Positions 53,512 through 63,033 of a stretch of DNA of 64,000 nucleotides are shown in pieces (the first letter of the stretch is position 1; every line of letters begins with the position of its first letter). The notes under the pieces are model-generated. The model did no database searches. It was not told where the DNA came from and was given only the letters and a program-made list of their open reading frames with translations. Both the position numbers and the translations under genes were made by a program. Source of the stretch: Chryseobacterium pennae (GTDB lineage: Bacteria > Bacteroidota > Bacteroidia > Flavobacteriales > Weeksellaceae); NCBI RefSeq assembly GCF_003385515.1, contig NZ_QNVT01000026.1, positions 1-64,000 on the forward strand, read 5' to 3'.

Positions 53512-53640
53512 ATGAATAAAGGAACTGTACTTAAATTTCCGGCTACCCTTTTACCTTACCTGTCTTCTACACAGGCATACGGGAGCCGTTATATCAGTTC
53601 TTATCATATAAAAAACATCCGACTCCCATTCTGGCTATGA
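53512..53640 (+). CDS. possible 42-aa small ORF
   Basis: MNKGTVLKFPATLLPYLSST followed by QAYGSRYISSYHIKNIRLPF then WL. It follows a TACATTTG -7-like site by 32 bp and its stop overlaps a second small frame by four bases (ATGA), a coupling layout. No known family; may be a leader peptide or chance. Confidence 0.35.
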   Translation: MNKGTVLKFPATLLPYLSSTQAYGSRYISSYHIKNIRLPFWL

Positions 53641-53699
53641 GCAGGAAAAATTCATCAGGAGTAGCACCAACAGTAAATACAAAACGATTACTCATTTAA
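53637..53699 (+). CDS. possible 20-aa small ORF
   Basis: The sequence MSRKNSSGVAPTVNTKRLLI begins at the ATGA overlap with the 42-aa frame. It is basic. Support is only the coupling. Confidence 0.25.
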   Translation: MSRKNSSGVAPTVNTKRLLI

Positions 53700-54105
53700 A
53701 AGACGACCTGACAATGCTGTCTTGCCTTTTTTAAGCAGGAAAAACCATTTCAAGGTCTGAATATAAAGATTAGTAAGAAAACAGGATTTTTAGCTTACTA
53801 ATAGAGTTTAAAAAGAACTTATTAAAAGTCTATAAAAACAAAACCTTCTTGCATGAGAATTGCAAGAAGGTAAAAACACAAATGATGAAAAAAAATTATT
53901 TCGAGCCACAAAGTAAGGGCTAAAATTCACATAATAAATTACCATATATTAAGAAATATGTCATTTTTATTTTGTATAGAGGTAACATCTATTTTAGCCT
54001 AACGAAAAAAATTAATCAAAAACATTACAATTCTCTTAAATAGTTAATATTTTTCTTTCAAATAAATTAATTAATTGAAAATTTTAACTTACACGTAATT
54101 TTAAT

Positions 54106-54135
54106 TGTTATTTATAAACATCCCCTTTACTTTTG
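54106..54135 (+). promoter_or_regulatory. promoter of asnB
   Basis: TTG (54106-54108), 19 nt and TACTTTTG (54128-54135) fit the consensus, 19 bp before the asnB ATG. Confidence 0.65.
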
Positions 54136-54154
54136 TCATATAAATAATAAAAAT

Positions 54155-55822
54155 ATGTGTGGAATAGTATGTTTATTTGACGCCAAGCAGAAAACCGAGA
54201 CATTAAGGCCTCAGGTTTTAGAAATGTCAAAAAAGATCCGTCATAGAGGACCGGATTGGAGTGGAGTTTATCAGGATGAAAAAGTAGTTTTCTCTCATGA
54301 AAGACTTGCTATTGTAGATCCTACTTCCGGAAAGCAGCCTTTATTTACTAAAGACGGAAAAGTAGTATTAGCCGTAAATGGTGAGATCTACAACCATAGA
54401 GAATTAAAAGAAGAATTTACCGATTATGAGTTCCAGACTCAATCTGACTGTGAGGTTATTCTGGCACTTTACAGAAAATATGGAAAAGACTTTGTTGAAA
54501 AGCTGAACGGGATTTTCGCATTTGCATTATACGATACAGAAAACGACGTGTATCTCGTTGCTCGTGATCATATGGGAATCTGCCCACTGTATCAGGGATG
54601 GGATAAAAACGGAAATTATTATGTAGCTTCTGAACTAAAAGCTTTGGAAGGCATATGCAAAACCATTGAAACATTCTTACCAGGACATTTGGTATACAGC
54701 AAAGATGGAGCTGAGCTTCAGCAATGGTATACCAGAGAATGGGAAAGCTTTGACCACGTAAAGGATAACGAAACAGATATTGATAAACTAAGAAAGGGGC
54801 TTGAAGATGCTGTTCACAGACAGCTGATGAGTGATGTCCCTTATGGTGTATTACTTTCCGGTGGGCTTGACTCGTCTGTTATCTCAGCGATTACAGCAAA
54901 GTTTGCAAGGCAAAGAATTGAAAGCGGAGATACTCAGGAAGCATGGTATCCAAGACTGCACAGTTTTGCGGTAGGACTTGTAGGTTCTCCAGACCTGGCA
55001 GCCGCTCAAAAAGCAGCCAAGCATATAGGATCTGTTCACCATGAAGTTAACTTTACCGTTCAGGAAGGATTGGATGCAGTACGTGATGTAATCTATCATC
55101 TGGAAACTTATGATGTGACAACCATCAGAGCTTCCACCCCAATGTATCTTTTAGCACGAGTGATCAAATCAATGGGAATCAAGATGGTATTGTCCGGAGA
55201 GGGTGCTGATGAACTGTTCGGTGGCTATCTGTACTTCCATAAGGCGCCTAACGCTAAAGAATTCCATGATGAAACGGTAAGAAAACTTGGAAAGCTTCAT
55301 TTATATGACTGCCTGAGAGCCAACAAGGCTTTAATGAGCTGGGGAATAGAAGGCAGGGTTCCTTTCCTTGATAAAGAATTTATGGATATTGCCATGACGC
55401 TTAACCCACAGGATAAAATGATTAATGTTTCTGAAGGGAAAATTGAAAAATGGGTACTAAGAAAAGCTTTTGAAGATATTCTTCCGGAATCTATTGTATG
55501 GAGACAAAAAGAACAGTTCTCGGATGGTGTGGGATATTCATGGATTGATACGTTAAAAGAAGTTGCTCAAAAAGAAGTTACTGATGAGATGATGACTAAC
55601 GCAAGATTCAGATTTCCGTTAAACACCCCACAAAACAAGGAGGAATACCGTTACAGAACTATTTTTGAAGAGCATTTCCCAAGTGAGACAGCAGCAGCAA
55701 CTGTTCCATCTGTTCCATCTGTCGCCTGCTCTACTCCTATCGCTCTGGAATGGGATGAAGCTTTCAAAAAGATGAATGATCCAAGTGGAAGAGCAGTGAA
55801 AGTACATGAGACATCGTACTAG
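54155..55822 (+). CDS. asnB: glutamine-hydrolysing asparagine synthase
   Basis: A 555-residue cytoplasmic enzyme that makes asparagine from aspartate, glutamine and ATP. The class II glutaminase uses Cys2 (MCGIVCLFD), and RHRGPDWSG and NGEIYNH bind glutamine. The synthetase domain has the pyrophosphate loop SGGLDSS from residue 235 and LSGEGADELFGGY. It is a canonical AsnB, not a lasso-peptide cyclase. Confidence 0.96.
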   Translation: MCGIVCLFDAKQKTETLRPQVLEMSKKIRHRGPDWSGVYQDEKVVFSHERLAIVDPTSGKQPLFTKDGKVVLAVNGEIYNHRELKEEFTDYEFQTQSDCEVILALYRKYGKDFVEKLNGIFAFALYDTENDVYLVARDHMGICPLYQGWDKNGNYYVASELKALEGICKTIETFLPGHLVYSKDGAELQQWYTREWESFDHVKDNETDIDKLRKGLEDAVHRQLMSDVPYGVLLSGGLDSSVISAITAKFARQRIESGDTQEAWYPRLHSFAVGLVGSPDLAAAQKAAKHIGSVHHEVNFTVQEGLDAVRDVIYHLETYDVTTIRASTPMYLLARVIKSMGIKMVLSGEGADELFGGYLYFHKAPNAKEFHDETVRKLGKLHLYDCLRANKALMSWGIEGRVPFLDKEFMDIAMTLNPQDKMINVSEGKIEKWVLRKAFEDILPESIVWRQKEQFSDGVGYSWIDTLKEVAQKEVTDEMMTNARFRFPLNTPQNKEEYRYRTIFEEHFPSETAAATVPSVPSVACSTPIALEWDEAFKKMNDPSGRAVKVHETSY

Positions 55823-56152
55823 AAGTTTGAGGGTTTGAGGGGGTAAAGTTTGTGTGATCCTAAATTCACGATTCGCTTGCGAAGCCAAATGGATGATTGA
55901 CATTAAAAAGATCTAAGATTTCAGGTTCTATTCACTTTGTCTATTATCTATTATCTTTTCGTGTCTTTACCTCTTATCCGGATTATCTTCCCTCTTGTTT
56001 CTAAACTCTACCACAATAATTTATTAATCCTGTAGCAATACGGGATTATTTTTTGAATTAACAATAACAATATGGCACAATTTAACTGACAATCAAAAAT
56101 AATATCTAATAAATAATTATATTTGGAAAACGAAAATATCAATTATAAAAAA
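55823..56152. other. gene-free region after asnB
   Basis: It holds a repeat-like stretch around 55863-55903 related to the AAATTGACAAG family, a terminator (56025-56054) and TATATTTG at 56118-56125, a likely -7 box of the next gene. Confidence 0.4.
56025..56054 (+). terminator. terminator, probably of asnB
   Basis: AATCCTG (56026-56032) pairs with CGGGATT (56041-56047), one G-T, followed by ATTTTTT. It is 200 bp after asnB. Confidence 0.6.
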
Positions 56153-56965
56153 ATGAGAAGAAACCTTACTGTTTTATTTGCCTTATTATCCATCAGTTTT
56201 GCTTTTGGACAGGGAAAATATGGCAAATATCTGAACTCAAAAAAGCTTGCTTTAGCTTATAAAAGCGTGAAAGATGCTGATAAGGATGACTATTATCAAC
56301 AGTTCTACTGGTTGGTAAAAGCTGAGCAACTTAAGACTTATCCTCACCTTAAGGATATAAAGCCAGTAGTGTTGTATGAATTTGTAAAATACGTAAACCC
56401 TCAGAATCCGACAAAAAAACTGGATAAAAGAGACAAAGAGCTTAGAGCTACTGCAGAATTGTCTTTAAATCAATACTTCAAAAACAAGAATTTTGAGAAC
56501 AATTCTGTTTTAATGTACAACCTTGAAACTTACGTTGATCCATCAAAAGGACAATTCTATACAAAGGTTGATCCTGAAAAGATCAAAGAGCTGGTTCCGA
56601 AAGAATTGTTTGCCTTTAATTCTTTCAACAGAAATTTAGGAGAAGAAAAGACCTACTATCTTTGGGTGGATAAGAAAAAAGATGATCTTAACATTGTAGA
56701 TATTATTCCTAGTGAAAAAGATGACAAATCATTCTACACCAGATTGAGACAATACCTTCCTAACTATAAGTTTTCAAAATATGTTCCTTCTGTAAAAAAA
56801 GGAAACAAGTCTGATAAAACAGATATAGAATATTATTATATCATGCCTTTCGAGCAGAATACCGATAATATTGAATACAAAACAAAGGATTTCAAAAATT
56901 TCACTTTAAGCCAGTATAGAAAAGCCGGTGACGAATGGAAAGGAGTAGAAAAACCTAAAAAATAA
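56153..56965 (+). CDS. hypothetical secreted protein
   Basis: A 270-residue protein. I start at MRRNLTVLF because the first ten codons of the longer frame begin with TTG and the signal peptide starts here (cleaved about FAFGQG). The mature part is rich in Lys and Tyr and has no cysteine. I do not recognise a family. Single gene between terminators. Confidence 0.75.
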   Translation: MRRNLTVLFALLSISFAFGQGKYGKYLNSKKLALAYKSVKDADKDDYYQQFYWLVKAEQLKTYPHLKDIKPVVLYEFVKYVNPQNPTKKLDKRDKELRATAELSLNQYFKNKNFENNSVLMYNLETYVDPSKGQFYTKVDPEKIKELVPKELFAFNSFNRNLGEEKTYYLWVDKKKDDLNIVDIIPSEKDDKSFYTRLRQYLPNYKFSKYVPSVKKGNKSDKTDIEYYYIMPFEQNTDNIEYKTKDFKNFTLSQYRKAGDEWKGVEKPKK

Positions 56966-56968
56966 ATC

Positions 56969-57002
56969 AAAAAGTCCTGTGATATTTCACAGGACTTTTT
57001 TA
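56969..57002 (+). terminator. terminator after the secreted protein
   Basis: AAAAAGTCCTGTGA and TCACAGGACTTTTT form a perfect 14-bp stem. Confidence 0.95.
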
Positions 57003-57105
57003 ATTTTATATGGATTTCTTTATCTAAGAATCAAATTGCTTAAAGCAAGCATTTTCTTCAATAAAAATAAGTCTGGAATTTTTTGAATATTCCAGCCTAT
57101 ACAAA

Positions 57106-58509
57106 ATGACAGAAACAAGCCCCCAACAGACCTCAATAAAGAAAATTCTTCCTTTGATTCTCGCCACTGCTATTTTTATGCAAATGCTGGATTCAACCAT
57201 TCTGAATACTTCTCTTCCCTCCATTGCCAAGGACCTTCATGAATCTCCGCTGAATATGCAGAACGCTATCATCAGTTATGTATTGACATTGGCTGTCTTC
57301 ATGCCTGCAAGTGGATTTTTGGCAGACCGGTTCGGAACGAAAAAAGTATTTATTTTCTCATTGATACTATTTAGTTTGGGTTCATTATTCTGTTCACTGT
57401 CTCAAAACCTTACCCATCTTGTTATTTCAAGGGTAATTCAGGGTGTTGGAGGGAGTCTGATGACACCTGTCGGAAAGCTGGCACTCATTAAAACTTTTGA
57501 TAAGAGTGAATTGCTTAAGGCGATGAACTTCGCTATTATTCCTGCCCTTATCGGGCCTGTTCTCGGACCTTTGGTAGGTGGTTATATGGTGGATTATTTG
57601 TCATGGCACTGGATATTTCTTATTAATATTCCTATTGGTTTTTTAGGAATTATTTTAGGGTTAAAATTTATGCCTGATTATAGATCTGATGATGTAGATT
57701 TTGATTTTAAAGGATTCTTAATCTTTGCAGCAGCCTCTCTCTTACTCTCTATTTCCTTAGAACTTTTTGGAAATATGCAGAATATAACACCGGTTCTCAT
57801 TGTATTTATCCTGGGATTCCTGTTTCTTTACTATTACTATAAACATGCAAAAAAAGAAGGACATCCTATTTTCCCTTTAAACCTGTTTCAGGTAAGGACT
57901 TTCCGCGTTGGGATTGTAGGGAACTTAGCGACAAGACTCGGGATCAGCTCTGTTCCGTTACTGCTTCCGCTTATGATCCAGATTGCTTATAAACAGTCTG
58001 CCGTAACTTCAGGATGGATCATTGCTCCAATGGCTCTGACTGCTATATTCGGGAAATCATCTGTTATTAAAATTCTTGATAAATATGGCTATCGGCAAAC
58101 GTTGATGATAAATACATTTATCATCGGAACTTTAATCTGCATGCTGGCTATTCCTGATATTCACACTTCATTATATTGGTTTGTTCCTATTATTGCTGTG
58201 CTTGGATTTTTCAATTCTATACAGTTCACTTCTATGAACACGATTTCCATTGCAGATCTCCGGAATTTTCAGACCAGCAGTGGCAATTCATTAATCTCCG
58301 TTAATCAGCAGCTCGCGATCGGTTTCGGAATTGCCTTTGGATTGATTGTTTTAAAAATATTTGAAAACTCTGACCTCATCCAGGGAGAAACTCACAATGC
58401 TTTCCGATATACCTTTCTTACGGTAGGAATATTAACGATATTATCAGGTTTTGTGTTTAGAAGACTACACATTTCAGACGGAAAGAATATGAAATCAAAA
58501 GAGGAATAA
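57106..58509 (+). CDS. MFS drug exporter, DHA2/EmrB-type
   Basis: A 467-residue inner-membrane protein with about 14 hydrophobic segments. MLDSTILNTSLPSIA is the DHA2 motif in helix 1, and GFLADRFGTKKVFI follows between helices 2 and 3. No EmrA-like partner is nearby. Substrate unknown, probably hydrophobic drugs. Confidence 0.9.
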   Translation: MTETSPQQTSIKKILPLILATAIFMQMLDSTILNTSLPSIAKDLHESPLNMQNAIISYVLTLAVFMPASGFLADRFGTKKVFIFSLILFSLGSLFCSLSQNLTHLVISRVIQGVGGSLMTPVGKLALIKTFDKSELLKAMNFAIIPALIGPVLGPLVGGYMVDYLSWHWIFLINIPIGFLGIILGLKFMPDYRSDDVDFDFKGFLIFAAASLLLSISLELFGNMQNITPVLIVFILGFLFLYYYYKHAKKEGHPIFPLNLFQVRTFRVGIVGNLATRLGISSVPLLLPLMIQIAYKQSAVTSGWIIAPMALTAIFGKSSVIKILDKYGYRQTLMINTFIIGTLICMLAIPDIHTSLYWFVPIIAVLGFFNSIQFTSMNTISIADLRNFQTSSGNSLISVNQQLAIGFGIAFGLIVLKIFENSDLIQGETHNAFRYTFLTVGILTILSGFVFRRLHISDGKNMKSKEE

Positions 58510-58617
58510 GTAAAGGTTAATTGTACATCAGTCTTTTACTACAATACGAACTTATCACAGATCAATGCATTTGCTTTATAAGTATGGTAATTTTGTTTAC
58601 ATAAAATCAACAATATT

Positions 58618-59493
58618 ATGGCAACTAAAAAAGTAGAAATGGTAGTATCTCCAAGACCTGCACACTTTGTAGGTGACGGTTTTAGAGTTCATAATTTTAT
58701 TCCGGGCGTACATGGCTTAGATATGAAAAGAATGGATCCGTTCATTATGCTTGATTATAATTCAAAATTTCATTTTAACGGTTCAGATAGACCAAGAGGT
58801 GTAGGAGTTCATCCACACAGAGGTTTTGAAACAGTAACCATAGCCTATAGCGGTAAAGTAGAACATCATGACAGTGCCGGAGGCGGTGGTATTATTGGCG
58901 AAGGCGATGTACAATGGATGACGGCTGCCAAAGGAGTTCTTCACAAAGAATACCATGAAACAGAATGGGCTAAAGAAGGTGGAATCTTTCAGATGGTTCA
59001 GCTGTGGGTCAACCTTCCTGCAAAAGATAAGATGAGCCATCCAAAATACCAGTCCATTGAAAACTCTAAGATAGAAAAAGTAGATCTTGGTAAAAATGGC
59101 TTTATTGAAGTAATTGCCGGAAATTATAATGGAAACAAAGGTCCTGCATTTACCTTCACTCCTATTCATATGATGAATGCAAAACTTAAAGTTGGAGGTA
59201 AAGCAGAATTTAATTTCCCTGCCCACTTCAACACAGCCGCTTTGGTTATTGAAGGAAATATTACTGTCAATGGAGAAGAACAAGTGAAAGCAGATCATTT
59301 TGCATTATTTAAAAATGAAGGGGAAAGCTTTACCATTGAAACCCAAGAAGATTCAATTGTTTTAATCATCAGTGGAGAGCCAATTAATGAACCCATCTTT
59401 CCTCATGGACCTTTTGTAATGAATACAAGAGAAGAGATCATGCAGGCTTTTGAGGATTTCAATACCGGAAAATTCGGATATCTTGAAGATTAA
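58618..59493 (+). CDS. pirin family protein
   Basis: A 291-residue bicupin of the pirin family. Metal ligands are in VHPHRGFETVT and the HHDSAGGG region of the N-terminal cupin. MTAAKGVLHKEYHE is also diagnostic. Pirins act as quercetinases or redox-sensing regulators. It starts the stress/redox run and has a -7-like TAATTTTG at 58588-58595. Confidence 0.93.
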   Translation: MATKKVEMVVSPRPAHFVGDGFRVHNFIPGVHGLDMKRMDPFIMLDYNSKFHFNGSDRPRGVGVHPHRGFETVTIAYSGKVEHHDSAGGGGIIGEGDVQWMTAAKGVLHKEYHETEWAKEGGIFQMVQLWVNLPAKDKMSHPKYQSIENSKIEKVDLGKNGFIEVIAGNYNGNKGPAFTFTPIHMMNAKLKVGGKAEFNFPAHFNTAALVIEGNITVNGEEQVKADHFALFKNEGESFTIETQEDSIVLIISGEPINEPIFPHGPFVMNTREEIMQAFEDFNTGKFGYLED

Positions 59494-59606
59494 AAGGATA
59501 GATTTAAGTTTTCCTTAATCTTAAATGAGTTCTTTTTTACTAACTTTATATAACATTATACTGGGTTTAAGATGTCAAAGATTAATGTTAAATAATGGAT
59601 GGATAT

Positions 59607-59639
59607 AAACCTTATAGGTTTCGAAAACCTATAAGGTTT
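59607..59639. terminator. perfect 15-bp palindrome
   Basis: AAACCTTATAGGTTT and AAACCTATAAGGTTT pair around a CGA loop. It may end the pirin transcript, but the sequence also resembles widespread intergenic palindromes of this group. Confidence 0.6.
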
Positions 59640-59717
59640 GTTTCTTTCTTTTATAAGTACAAAAGACATTAACCTCTTTAGACCTAGACCTTAACCAACT
59701 TTTTAATACAAAAAATT

Positions 59718-60029
59718 ATGAAACCAGAATTTGAAAATATCCCCCTTGTAAAAGCCGAAAAAAGATTTGAAATAGAAGTTAATGGACATTATGCTTTTAT
59801 TAATTATCGTGAAACAAGTCATCAGATTGCTTTGATCCACACTGAAGCAGAACCAGAACTGGCGGGAACAGGTGCAGCCGCTGCTGTAGTGGAAAAGACC
59901 CTGAATTATATTGAAGAAAGCGGTAAAAAACTTCTTCCGTTCTGTCCGTATGTTTTTGCCTTTATCAAAAAGCATCCTGAATGGAAACGTATCGTAGATG
60001 AAAAATTTGATGGATACGATAAACTGTAA
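59718..60029 (+). CDS. GNAT-like N-acetyltransferase (YjdJ type)
   Basis: A 103-residue compact GNAT-fold protein. The pattern YAFINYRETSHQIALIHTEA then GTGAAAAVVEKTL resembles the acetyl-CoA binding loop, and FCPYVFAFIKKHPEW closes it. This YjdJ-like group is short. A paralogue lies at 62721-63008. Confidence 0.88.
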   Translation: MKPEFENIPLVKAEKRFEIEVNGHYAFINYRETSHQIALIHTEAEPELAGTGAAAAVVEKTLNYIEESGKKLLPFCPYVFAFIKKHPEWKRIVDEKFDGYDKL

Positions 60030-60076
60030 CTATTTATCAACATTTATTTAACACATTAAAAAAGCATTACATCATT

Positions 60077-60976
60077 ATGTCAAATATTGGACTTATCATC
60101 GAAGAAAAAGCAGCAGATATCGGAAATTTTCTGGTAGGAAGACTTCTTCCGTTCCGTGAAAAAAGAGCGGTTGGACCTTTTGTATTTATTGACCACATGG
60201 GCCCTTCGGAATTAAAGGATTATCAAAACCTAGATGTTCCCCCTCATCCACATATCGGATTATCTACATTAACTTATCTGCTGGAAGGATCTATTTTCCA
60301 TAGAGATAGCATCGGAAGTGCTCTTGAGATTAAACCCGGTGCAGTAAACTGGATGACTGCCGGAAAAGGGGTGGTACATTCTGAAAGAACGCCTGAATAT
60401 TTAAGACACAGTGATAAAAGACTTCACGGATTTCAGATTTGGGTGGGACTTCCAAAACATCTTGAACAGTCTGAACCTACTTTCCATCATATTGAAGCGG
60501 ATGAGATTCCGGTTTGGGAAGAAGACGGCATTCAGTATAAATTAATTGCGGGAGAAGCATTTGGAAAAACCTCTCCTGTTCCCGTACACAGCAAATTATT
60601 TTTCATTGAAATCAAAACCAAAGAAGCGAAGAAAATCAGCATAGGAAAGGATCTTTATGGGGAAGCTGCTATGTATGTTCTGGATGGTACGGTAACTACT
60701 GAAGGAAACTCTTATGGTTCAAAACAGCTGATGATCGCCAAAGACACTAAGCTGTGTGAATTTGATATGAGTGAAAACGGAACGGTCTATCTTTTCGGAG
60801 GTGAACCTTTTGATGAAGAGCGTTTTATCTTCTGGAACTTTGTAAACTCTGACAAAGAAATAATTGATCAGGCTAAAGTAAACTGGAACGATCAGAATCA
60901 TGATGCATTTCCTTTGGTTCCAGGTGATGAGCAGGAATACGTTCCATTGCCAAAAGCGATTTTAAACAGAAAATAA
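60077..60976 (+). CDS. pirin family protein
   Basis: A 299-residue second pirin, distinct from the one at 58.6 kb. PPHPHIGLSTLTYLLEG carries the metal histidines, followed by WMTAGKGVVHSERTP. It is closely followed by the FMN reductase gene (18 bp). Confidence 0.93.
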   Translation: MSNIGLIIEEKAADIGNFLVGRLLPFREKRAVGPFVFIDHMGPSELKDYQNLDVPPHPHIGLSTLTYLLEGSIFHRDSIGSALEIKPGAVNWMTAGKGVVHSERTPEYLRHSDKRLHGFQIWVGLPKHLEQSEPTFHHIEADEIPVWEEDGIQYKLIAGEAFGKTSPVPVHSKLFFIEIKTKEAKKISIGKDLYGEAAMYVLDGTVTTEGNSYGSKQLMIAKDTKLCEFDMSENGTVYLFGGEPFDEERFIFWNFVNSDKEIIDQAKVNWNDQNHDAFPLVPGDEQEYVPLPKAILNRK

Positions 60977-60994
60977 TTTCAGCTGACATAAACC

Positions 60995-61531
60995 ATGAAA
61001 ATATTAGCATTTGCAGGAAGTAGTTCTTCCACTTCCATCAACAGGGAACTGGTAAAGTTTGTTTTAAAAGATTTCCAGCATGAAGAGATCAACCTTATTG
61101 ATCTCAACAATTTCACAATGCCTGTTTTTTCCGTAGATCTTGAAAAGAAAGGATTTCCGGATGAAGCTCATCATTTTTTAAAAGCCATTGAAGAATGTGA
61201 TGTTATCATCTGTTCTCTTGCAGAACACAACAGGTCTTACAGTACCGCTTTTAAAAATCTTTTCGATTGGGCATCAAGGATTAATGTGAAAGTATTCCAG
61301 AATAAACCGATGCTTCTGATGAGTACTTCTCCCGGAGGGTATGGTGGTGGAAATGTTATGAATACAGCAAAAACATTTTTCCCTCAATTTGCAGCGGATA
61401 TCAAGGATACTTTTTCCCTACCCAAGTTCTATGAGAATTTTGATCTTGAAAGCGGAGTGATCAATCCTGATATGCTGAGCGAGCTGAAAATGAAGATTGA
61501 AAACTTTAAAAATTCAATTACCAATGACTAA
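60995..61531 (+). CDS. NADPH-dependent FMN reductase
   Basis: A 178-residue flavodoxin-fold protein. AGSSSSTSINRELVKF binds FMN phosphate, and the TSPGGYGGGNV loop is present. It reduces quinones or azo compounds in the family. Its last 8 bp overlap the next gene. Confidence 0.9.
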   Translation: MKILAFAGSSSSTSINRELVKFVLKDFQHEEINLIDLNNFTMPVFSVDLEKKGFPDEAHHFLKAIEECDVIICSLAEHNRSYSTAFKNLFDWASRINVKVFQNKPMLLMSTSPGGYGGGNVMNTAKTFFPQFAADIKDTFSLPKFYENFDLESGVINPDMLSELKMKIENFKNSITND

Positions 61532-62102
61532 GGGAAGACTGGAAGCTTTTAGTGATGGAGTTCTTGCCATCATTATCACCATTATGGTTCTTGAACTGAA
61601 AGTACCTGAAGGAAGCAGCTGGATAAGCCTAAAACCTCTGATTCCTAAATTTTTAGCCTATATTTTCAGCTTTATCTATGTAGGAATTTACTGGAACAAT
61701 CATCATCACTTATTTCAGACAGTAAAAAAAGTAAACGGAGGTATTCTTTGGGCCAATCTTCATTTGTTATTCTGGCTTTCCATGATGCCTATTGCTACAG
61801 AATGGATCGGCACTACCGGTTTTGCAGAAAATCCTGTAGCAACCTATGGTATTGTCCTCGTATTATGTGCTATTGCCTATAGTATTCTGGAGAATGTTAT
61901 TATCCGGTGTGAGGGTGAAAATTCAAAGCTGAAAGAAGCTATCCATTCAAAAAATAAAGAGAATATATCCATTATATTTTATATTCTGGGAATCGCTACT
62001 TCATTTTTTTATCCTTATATTGCCATCGGTTTTTATTATATAGTGGCTCTTATATGGCTGATTCCGGACAGAAGAATCGAAAAATCATTAAAAGACAATT
62101 AA
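61524..62102 (+). CDS. TMEM175-like potassium channel
   Basis: A 192-residue membrane protein with six hydrophobic segments. I start at MTKGRLEAFSDG, because FSDGVLAIIITIMVLEL is the conserved first helix with the FSD filter motif and nine residues of the longer frame look spurious. Bacterial TMEM175 conduct K+ as tetramers. Confidence 0.9.
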   Translation: MTKGRLEAFSDGVLAIIITIMVLELKVPEGSSWISLKPLIPKFLAYIFSFIYVGIYWNNHHHLFQTVKKVNGGILWANLHLLFWLSMMPIATEWIGTTGFAENPVATYGIVLVLCAIAYSILENVIIRCEGENSKLKEAIHSKNKENISIIFYILGIATSFFYPYIAIGFYYIVALIWLIPDRRIEKSLKDN

Positions 62103-62103
62103 T

Positions 62104-62322
62104 ATGGAAACACACGAATATCCCAACGGCAACATTACTGTCATCTGGCAGCCTCAGAAGTGTATCCACTCGGCTGTATGTGTAAAAATGCTTCCCAAAG
62201 TCTACAATCCAAAAGACAGACCCTGGATAAAAGCAACCAATGCAACCCCGGAAGAACTAAAAATACAGATAGATCAATGCCCATCTGGAGCATTAAGTTA
62301 TAAATTCAATACTGAAAAATAA
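62104..62322 (+). CDS. yjdI: YjdI-type iron-sulfur protein
   Basis: A 72-residue protein with CIHSAVCVKMLPKVY and a late CPSGAL, the cysteine set of the Fer4_19/YjdI family. It ends one base into osmC. In E. coli yjdI is next to the YjdJ acetyltransferase, matching the nearby GNAT gene. Confidence 0.88.
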   Translation: METHEYPNGNITVIWQPQKCIHSAVCVKMLPKVYNPKDRPWIKATNATPEELKIQIDQCPSGALSYKFNTEK

Positions 62323-62717
62323 TGGCAGTAACGGTAAAAGCAAGTTTAGGAAAAACAAAATATTATACAGAGGTAACAGCGGGAGAAAATACGATTATTA
62401 CCGATGAACCTATAGATAAAGGCGGACAGAATAAAGGTTTCAATCCCATGGAAATTCTGGCTACTTCTTTGGCAAGCTGTACAGCAGCAACCCTTAGAAT
62501 GTATATTGAAAGAAAGGAATGGGATGTGGAAAACATCAATGTAGAAGTGGAACTTGAAAATTATCCCTTGACAAAAAAAGCAATCTTCAAAAGAGATATT
62601 ACCTTTGAAGGAATTTTGGATGATGAGCAAATAAAAAGACTTCATACCATTGCTGATGCATGTCCGGTACATAAAATATTAACCAACGATATAGAAATAC
62701 TAACTAAATTCTCATAA
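62322..62717 (+). CDS. OsmC family peroxiredoxin-like protein
   Basis: A 131-residue OsmC/Ohr-like protein. The peroxidatic cysteine is in LASCTAATLRMY and the resolving one in DACPVHKIL. It reduces organic peroxides or serves as a thiol detoxifier. It is coupled to YjdI by a 1-bp overlap. Confidence 0.92.
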   Translation: MAVTVKASLGKTKYYTEVTAGENTIITDEPIDKGGQNKGFNPMEILATSLASCTAATLRMYIERKEWDVENINVEVELENYPLTKKAIFKRDITFEGILDDEQIKRLHTIADACPVHKILTNDIEILTKFS

Positions 62718-62720
62718 AAC

Positions 62721-63008
62721 ATGATCGAAGTAAAACAAAACAACGACGAGAAACACGGAAGTTTTGAAGCTTTCATAGATGGAAGACGCGCAGGAATAAT
62801 GACGTACACCTGGGCAGGAGAAGAAAGATTTATTATTGACCACACCGAGGTGGAAGAAGCCTACAACGGAAAAGGGGTAGGTAAGGAAATGCTTTTGGCT
62901 GCTGTAGATTTTGCAAGAAAAAACGGAAAAAAAATCATTCCGCTTTGTCCTTTTGCGAAAGCCAGTTTTCAGAAGAGTGAGGAATTACAGGATGTTTTGG
63001 TGAATTAG
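62721..63008 (+). CDS. GNAT-like N-acetyltransferase (YjdJ type)
   Basis: A 95-residue GNAT of the same group as the 59.7 kb gene. VEEAYNGKGVGKEMLLAAVDFA is the acetyl-CoA loop and PLCPFAKASFQKSEE ends it. It follows osmC by 3 bp. Confidence 0.9.
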   Translation: MIEVKQNNDEKHGSFEAFIDGRRAGIMTYTWAGEERFIIDHTEVEEAYNGKGVGKEMLLAAVDFARKNGKKIIPLCPFAKASFQKSEELQDVLVN

Positions 63009-63033
63009 TCACAGTTTCCACCCTTACAATACA

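Larger units (their letters stand above)
53345..54154. other. structured gene-free region before asnB
   Basis: Starts with a terminator (53366-53391). A 42-codon frame (53512-53640) and an overlapping 20-codon frame (53637-53699) sit after a -7-like TACATTTG (53472-53479). Two perfect hairpins, ATTAGTAAG/CTTACTAAT (53769-53777, 53794-53802) and CCTTCTTGCA/TGCAAGAAGG (53844-53853, 53861-53870), follow. The asnB promoter is at its end. Confidence 0.5.

Noticed and set aside
54155..55822. asnB-like gene near two tiny ORFs as a lasso-peptide cluster
   Set aside because: The protein is a canonical AsnB with complete glutaminase domain, and no B1/B2 protease or precursor-like sequence is present.
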